Below, in pieces: positions 11,971 through 15,881 of a stretch of 15,881 bases of DNA (position 1 is the stretch's first letter; each line of letters begins with the position of its first letter). Origin of the DNA: Oscillospiraceae bacterium (GTDB taxonomy: Bacteria; Bacillota; Clostridia; Oscillospirales; Oscillospiraceae); the NCBI GenBank assembly GCA_031263805.1, contig JAISFB010000196.1:1-15881 (forward strand), written 5' to 3'. The position numbers and the translations under genes are program-made. The notes beneath the pieces were generated by a model, which was not told the DNA's origin, searched no databases, and was given only the letters and a program-made list of their open reading frames with translations.

Positions 11971-13224
11971 TCACCCCGCTCTCGTGATCGGCATATCGCG
12001 CGAAATCGAGAGGATTATCCCCATTTCCGCGAGCTGCATAAGCAGCGCCGAGCCGCCGTAGCTGAAAAACGGCAGCGATATTCCCGTGCACGGCAGCAGA
12101 TTCGTAACGACCGATATGTTCAAAAACACCTGTATCGCAAGCATACCGGTTATCCCCGCCGCGACAAGCGCGTCAAATTTCCCGCGCGCGTGCATCGCAA
12201 TCCAGAAGCCGCGTATTATCAGCAGCGCGAAAAGCGCCAAAATCAGCGCCGCGCCGATAAAGCCGAGCTCCTCGCAGACTATCGCGAAAATATAGTCGTT
12301 ATGCTCTTCGGGCAGATAGAGATATTTTTGGCGGCTCTGCCCGAGCCCGACGCCCGTTAATCCGCCGGAGCCGACGGCGTACAGCGATTGCAGCACCTGA
12401 TATCCCCCGTCCGTCGGGTCGGCCTCCGGATGCAGCCAGAACACTATCCTGCGCATCGCATACGCGCCGCCGCCCGATTCCACGACGTCCGCGTAGCTGC
12501 TTTCGGCCTTCCCTATCACAAACGCCGCCGCCAGAGCCGCTATGCCGATCGCCAATACGCACAGCCTCAAATCGAGCCCGCCTGCGAACATTACAACGGC
12601 GGCTATCGCAACGATGATTATCGCGGCTGAATTGTGCGGCTCGACAAGCAGCAGCGCCACCGTCGCCGCGAGCGCCCCGGCAAACGGCGCCGCCGCCCTT
12701 AGAAAGCCTTTCCACGCCGAATTTTTCAGCCTGAACCGGCGCAGCGACTCTCCGTATTTGCACATCATCACGGAGAACGACATTATTATCCCGACCTTGG
12801 CGATTTCCGACGGCTGCACCGTAGTGATTTTAAGATCGAACCAGCGCCTTACCCCGTGTATCGGCTCCGCGACGATAAGTACGAGCACAAGCAGAGCTAT
12901 GGAGCCCGCCAGCAGCCACATCGACCACCGGCGCATAAATTGCACGGTGAACCGCGACACGAGGATCATTCCCGCCGCCCCCGCCGCCGCGAAAGCGAGC
13001 TGTCTTGTGAAATAGTACGTCGGATTCCCGCGCTCATAGTACGCGCTGGCATAGCTCGCGGAAAGCACCATCACCACGCCGACGGTCAAAAGGATCAGCA
13101 CTAACAGCAAAAACGGCATATCCATATGGCCGCGCCTTTCGAGCGGGGCAAACTCTTCTTCATTTTCAATGCGCTCTTGGCGCTCTTGGCGCTCGCGGCC
13201 CGCCGCGTATATTGTCCTTGCCAT
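11971..13224 (-). CDS. ftsW: SEDS-family peptidoglycan polymerase FtsW (or SpoVE)
   Basis: This 417-aa membrane protein has about ten transmembrane helices after a charged cytoplasmic N-terminus of about 33 residues. SEDS proteins polymerise lipid II with a partner class B PBP. VQPSEIAK and the extracellular-loop block LPEEHNDYIFAIVCEELGF are present; the Asp in that block is the conserved residue required for polymerase activity. The end has GISLPFFSYGGSALLMQLAEMGIILSIS, typical of FtsW/SpoVE. Its place before murG fits FtsW; SpoVE, a sporulation paralogue, cannot be excluded because no sporulation promoter is visible. The ATG lies eight bases after AAGGAG. The Arg-Gln-Glu run near residues 10-18 is encoded by a 9-bp tandem repeat at 13171-13197. 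murD, usually just upstream, is absent. Confidence 0.94.
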   Translation of the reverse strand: MARTIYAAGRERQERQERIENEEEFAPLERRGHMDMPFLLLVLILLTVGVVMVLSASYASAYYERGNPTYYFTRQLAFAAAGAAGMILVSRFTVQFMRRWSMWLLAGSIALLVLVLIVAEPIHGVRRWFDLKITTVQPSEIAKVGIIMSFSVMMCKYGESLRRFRLKNSAWKGFLRAAAPFAGALAATVALLLVEPHNSAAIIIVAIAAVVMFAGGLDLRLCVLAIGIAALAAAFVIGKAESSYADVVESGGGAYAMRRIVFWLHPEADPTDGGYQVLQSLYAVGSGGLTGVGLGQSRQKYLYLPEEHNDYIFAIVCEELGFIGAALILALFALLIIRGFWIAMHARGKFDALVAAGITGMLAIQVFLNISVVTNLLPCTGISLPFFSYGGSALLMQLAEMGIILSISRDMPITRAG

Positions 13225-13273
13225 TTTGCCGTCTCCTTGCTATAAGCATTCTGCTCTGTGCATTGATTGTTTT

Positions 13274-13305
13274 ACATTTGCGCCTGCGCGCGGCGCAATG
13301 TTTTT
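13274..13305 (+). terminator. Hairpin with T-run in the mraY-ftsW gap
   Basis: ACATT-T-GCGCC and GGCGCAATGT pair over 10 bp with one bulge and are followed on the + strand by TTTTT. No + gene reads into it. In the direction of the operon the run precedes the stem as A residues, so it is not a terminator for mraY. It may be a leader structure for ftsW or stop antisense transcription. Confidence 0.3.
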
Positions 13306-13321
13306 ATGCGTTTTTGAGCGC

Positions 13322-14329
13322 TCATACCCAATACCTCATTCTGACTCCAAAATAGGATAGGATCGCGAATGCAACGCTCACGCCCGTGAACACGAAAAAC
13401 AGCTTATATTCACTCCAGCCGCTCAGCTCGAAATGGTGATGTATCGGCGCCATCCTGAAAAATCTCTTGCCGTGAGAGAGCTTGAACCAGCCCACTTGAA
13501 TAACGTCTGACAGCGCCTCGATGAAATACACAAAGCCGAGCGTGATAAGTATAAGCGGCATATCAAGCACGAACGCAAGCGCCGCGACGGAGCCCCCGAT
13601 AAACTGCGCGCCGGTCTCGCCCATAAAAAGCTTCGCCGGGTGCATATTGAACAGCAAGAAGCCCGAAAGCCCGCCCGCGAACGCCGCCGAATATATGCCC
13701 GCCCCGCTCGCTTTAAGTCCGCCTGGCGCTCCGCCGAGCAGACTGATCGCGGCGAAGCAGACTGCTATCGGCAGCGTCACCCCCGTTGCGAGGCCGTCCG
13801 CGCCGTCAGTCAGATTCGCGCCGTTGACCTCGGCGACGATGACAAACGCCGCAAAAGCGAGATAGACCGGCTCCGGCAGCGGGACCGTTATATTCGCGAA
13901 CGGGATGTATAAATTCGGCGTCAAATTCCCGGCGGCCCTTACAAGCAGGACGAACGCCAGCGCTATGACGAGCTGCAATATAAATTTCTGCGACGCGGTG
14001 AGACCGAGGTTGTGTTTTTTCCTGAGCTTTTCAATATCGTCGATAAAGCCGATAACGCCGTAAACGGCGGCAAGCGCGAGCGGCAGCAGCGCGGTGTAAT
14101 CCCCCCGCGCAATATTCGGCAGCCCGACCGTGAAGCTGACTAAGGCGACGGCGAATATAAACGTGACGCCGCCGAGTATCGGCGTGCCCTGCTTTGCGAG
14201 ATGGCTGGCCGGGCCGTCCTGCCTTATATGCTGCACGGCGTTCAGCCGCCGCAGGATCGGCAGCGCGATAAACGCGGAGGCCGTGGCCGCGGCAAACGCC
14301 ACGGCAAACGCGGTGATCAGCGTATTCAT
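13322..14329 (-). CDS. mraY: Phospho-MurNAc-pentapeptide transferase MraY
   Basis: This 335-aa enzyme with ten transmembrane helices transfers phospho-MurNAc-pentapeptide to undecaprenyl phosphate, forming lipid I. Family landmarks in order are SHLAKQGTPILGG (43-54), GFIDDIEK with catalytic Asp97-Asp98 and Lys101, NLTDGADGLATG (172-183), FMGETG (235-240) and APIHHHFELSGW (294-305). The FMGETG block is odd: nearly all characterised members have MGD there, and that Asp is the third metal-site acid, whereas here it is Glu238 (codon GAG). The start codon overlaps the murE stop in an ATGA, so the two genes are coupled. A longer open frame upstream only overlaps murE in another frame. murF, which often lies between murE and mraY, is missing. 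Confidence 0.97.
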   Translation of the reverse strand: MNTLITAFAVAFAAATASAFIALPILRRLNAVQHIRQDGPASHLAKQGTPILGGVTFIFAVALVSFTVGLPNIARGDYTALLPLALAAVYGVIGFIDDIEKLRKKHNLGLTASQKFILQLVIALAFVLLVRAAGNLTPNLYIPFANITVPLPEPVYLAFAAFVIVAEVNGANLTDGADGLATGVTLPIAVCFAAISLLGGAPGGLKASGAGIYSAAFAGGLSGFLLFNMHPAKLFMGETGAQFIGGSVAALAFVLDMPLILITLGFVYFIEALSDVIQVGWFKLSHGKRFFRMAPIHHHFELSGWSEYKLFFVFTGVSVAFAILSYFGVRMRYWV

Positions 14330-15858
14330 ACCGACCTGCCTTTCAATGCCTCGGCGGCGGCCTCTGAAGATAACGCCTCGGCGGTAGCCTCTAAAGCCTC
14401 GGCGACTATCTCGCGCTCGTCGAAGCTCCGCTTTTCGCCGTGTATCTCCTGATATGTCTCGTGGCCCTTGCCGGCGAGTATCAGAGTGTCGCCGGGCTCC
14501 GCGTTTTCGATCGCCCAATATATCGCTTCCCGCCTGTTTTCGATGACGGCGCAGGGCGTTTTCGTGTTCTCCATCCCACCGAGGATTTGGTTTATTATCT
14601 CTTCGGGCACTTCGGTGCGCGGGTTGTCGGACGTGACGATCACGAAATCTGAAAGCCTTGCGGCTATTTCGCCCATCAGCGGGCGCTTGGTCCTGTCGCG
14701 GTCGCCGCCGCAGCCGAACAGCGTCACGACGCGCCCTGCGGCACAGCCTCGCACGGCCTCTATTATGTTTTTCAGCGCGTCCGGCGTGTGCGCGTAATCT
14801 ATGAGCACCGTAAAATCCCGCCCCGTCGGGACTGTTTCCGCCCGTCCTCTGACGCCCGTGCATTGCGCGAGCGCGCCGGCGGCGGCGTCCAGTCCGAAGC
14901 CGAGCAGCCGCACGGTCAGTATCGCCGCCAGCGCGTTGTAGACTGAGAACATACCGGGAATATTCAGCTCGGTCCGTTCGAGCTCCCCTATCATCAGCGC
15001 GCAGAATTCGACCTTTCCCGGCAGAAGCTTCACAAGCCGCGCGGCGAGGTCCGCCGAATCGCTTTTTGCTGAAAACGTAAACATTTCGCATGGCGCGCCT
15101 CGCGCAAATTCTTGTTTATCGCCGCGCGTAAGCGCTTCCGCCGCAGCGTCGTCGGCGTTCACGGCGCCGCGGCGGGACTGAGCGAAAAGCCGCGCCTTCG
15201 CGCGCGCGTATTCCTCCATACCGCCGTGGAAATCAAGATGATCCTGCGTCAGATTTGTGAGCACGCCGAGCTCAAACGTGATGCCTGCGACGCGCCCGAG
15301 CTCAAGCGCGTGCGAGGACACCTCCATTACGGCGTATTCACAGCCTCCGGCGGCCATTTTCGCGAAAAGGCCGTGCAGAGCTATCGCATCCGGCGTCGTG
15401 GGCGTCGTGCGCTCCGACAAAATTATCTCATCGCCGAGCATATCGTGTATCGAGCCTATGAGCCCGACGGGTCTGCCCGTCAGCCTTTCGAGCATTTGCT
15501 TTATCAGGTGCGTCACGGTAGTCTTTCCGTTCGTCCCCGTGACGCCGATGATTTTCAGTCTGTCCGCCGGTCTTCCGAAATAATTTGCCGCGGCGAGGGC
15601 GAGCGCCGTTTTTGTGTCCGCCGCCGTCACATACGGGATATCAATATCCGGCGGCGTTTCGCATAAAACGCAGGCGGCGCCGTTTTCGACGGCTTTTTTT
15701 ATAAAGCCGTGTCCGTCGCTCACCGTCCCGCGAATTGCCGTAAAGAGACAGCCGGGCGTCGCCAGACGCGAATCGCAGCATATGCCCGTAAGCTCCATAT
15801 CCGCCGGAGCGCGCATATCCGTAAAATCTATTCCGCTGAAAATGTCCGCAAGCTTCAC
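14326..15858 (-). CDS. murE: UDP-MurNAc-L-Ala-D-Glu:meso-diaminopimelate ligase MurE
   Basis: This 510-aa ATP-dependent Mur ligase adds the third residue of the stem peptide. The ATP loop GVTGTNGKTT occupies 105-114. Lys221 in YARAKARLF is the expected carbamylated lysine. DYAHTPDAL (354-362) and the substrate motif DNPR (411-414) follow, and DNPR marks meso-diaminopimelate rather than lysine specificity. The next residues are TEVP, where DNPRxEDP is usual. The start is GTG at 15858 with GGGAGG seven bases upstream. The family normally ends about where FDEREIVAEAL lies (480-489). Here an Ala/Glu-rich tail of about 20 residues (AEAL repeated three times) follows, encoded by degenerate GCCTCGGCG repeats at 14348-14405. 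The ATGA overlap with mraY couples the two genes. Confidence 0.97.
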   Translation of the reverse strand: MKLADIFSGIDFTDMRAPADMELTGICCDSRLATPGCLFTAIRGTVSDGHGFIKKAVENGAACVLCETPPDIDIPYVTAADTKTALALAAANYFGRPADRLKIIGVTGTNGKTTVTHLIKQMLERLTGRPVGLIGSIHDMLGDEIILSERTTPTTPDAIALHGLFAKMAAGGCEYAVMEVSSHALELGRVAGITFELGVLTNLTQDHLDFHGGMEEYARAKARLFAQSRRGAVNADDAAAEALTRGDKQEFARGAPCEMFTFSAKSDSADLAARLVKLLPGKVEFCALMIGELERTELNIPGMFSVYNALAAILTVRLLGFGLDAAAGALAQCTGVRGRAETVPTGRDFTVLIDYAHTPDALKNIIEAVRGCAAGRVVTLFGCGGDRDRTKRPLMGEIAARLSDFVIVTSDNPRTEVPEEIINQILGGMENTKTPCAVIENRREAIYWAIENAEPGDTLILAGKGHETYQEIHGEKRSFDEREIVAEALEATAEALSSEAAAEALKGRSV

Positions 15859-15881
15859 CGCGACGCCTCCCTTCGTTTCTT

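Noticed and set aside
10823..12091. A 43-residue N-terminal extension of MurG
   Set aside because: The extension lies in the ftsW gene in another frame; the canonical GGSAGH-type start at 11962 has a proper SD.
13322..15091. A 589-aa open frame with an Arg-rich extension before MraY
   Set aside because: The upstream part overlaps murE in another frame and has no family similarity; canonical MraY starts at 14329 with an ATGA overlap.

Overview
The window looks like a chromosomal segment from a GC-rich (by eye roughly 58-60%) member of the Firmicutes, most likely a clostridial lineage near the Oscillospirales. The evidence is a dcw (cell wall/division) cluster with DivIB-type FtsQ, Mini-RNase III (MrnC) and RqcH/NFACT (all typical of Firmicutes), a MurE with the meso-diaminopimelate DNPR motif, strong AGGAGG-like Shine-Dalgarno (SD) sites and frequent GTG/TTG starts. 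The lineage is inferred from gene content and was not tested by any search.

Layout from right to left, the direction in which nearly every gene is read. murE-mraY (ATGA overlap), then ftsW-murG (SD of murG on the ftsW stop), a 320-bp GC-rich repeat-filled gap, murA, ftsQ/divIB, then ftsZ with its own well-formed promoter. This is a reduced dcw cluster: murF, murD, murC, murB and ftsA are not in their usual places. A terminator-like hairpin closes ftsZ. Next come yihY (membrane protein), mrnC, rqcH and nth: ribosomal RNA maturation, rescue of stalled ribosomes and base-excision repair. At the left end an Rpn/PD-(D/E)XK transposase-family gene on the + strand meets nth tail to tail. It is separated by a 0.9-kb palindrome-rich noncoding region from two leftward genes for small or truncated secreted proteins.

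How the genes work together: MurA makes the first committed peptidoglycan precursor, MurE adds the third stem residue, MraY and MurG build lipid I and lipid II, FtsW polymerises lipid II at the septum, FtsQ/DivIB supports the divisome and FtsZ forms the ring. MrnC matures 23S rRNA, and RqcH acts on obstructed 50S subunits.

The most unusual signal is a family of short double-hairpin elements, about 35-40 bp, present five times between 3551 and 6034. Two copies lie inside the rqcH coding sequence, in frame but in two different reading frames. Two form a 59-bp tandem pair between rqcH and nth and end at the nth start codon. One lies between yihY and mrnC. mrnC itself carries an in-frame 60-bp tandem duplication built on another palindrome. 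These resemble REP elements or the protein-coding palindromic elements described in Rickettsia. Other notable points are an Asp-to-Glu change at a normally invariant MraY metal-site position, an atypical FtsZ C-terminal peptide, a dyad operator candidate at murA and a five-hairpin candidate RNA leader at 1097-1230. I see no defence island, CRISPR array, biosynthetic cluster or complete insertion sequence.
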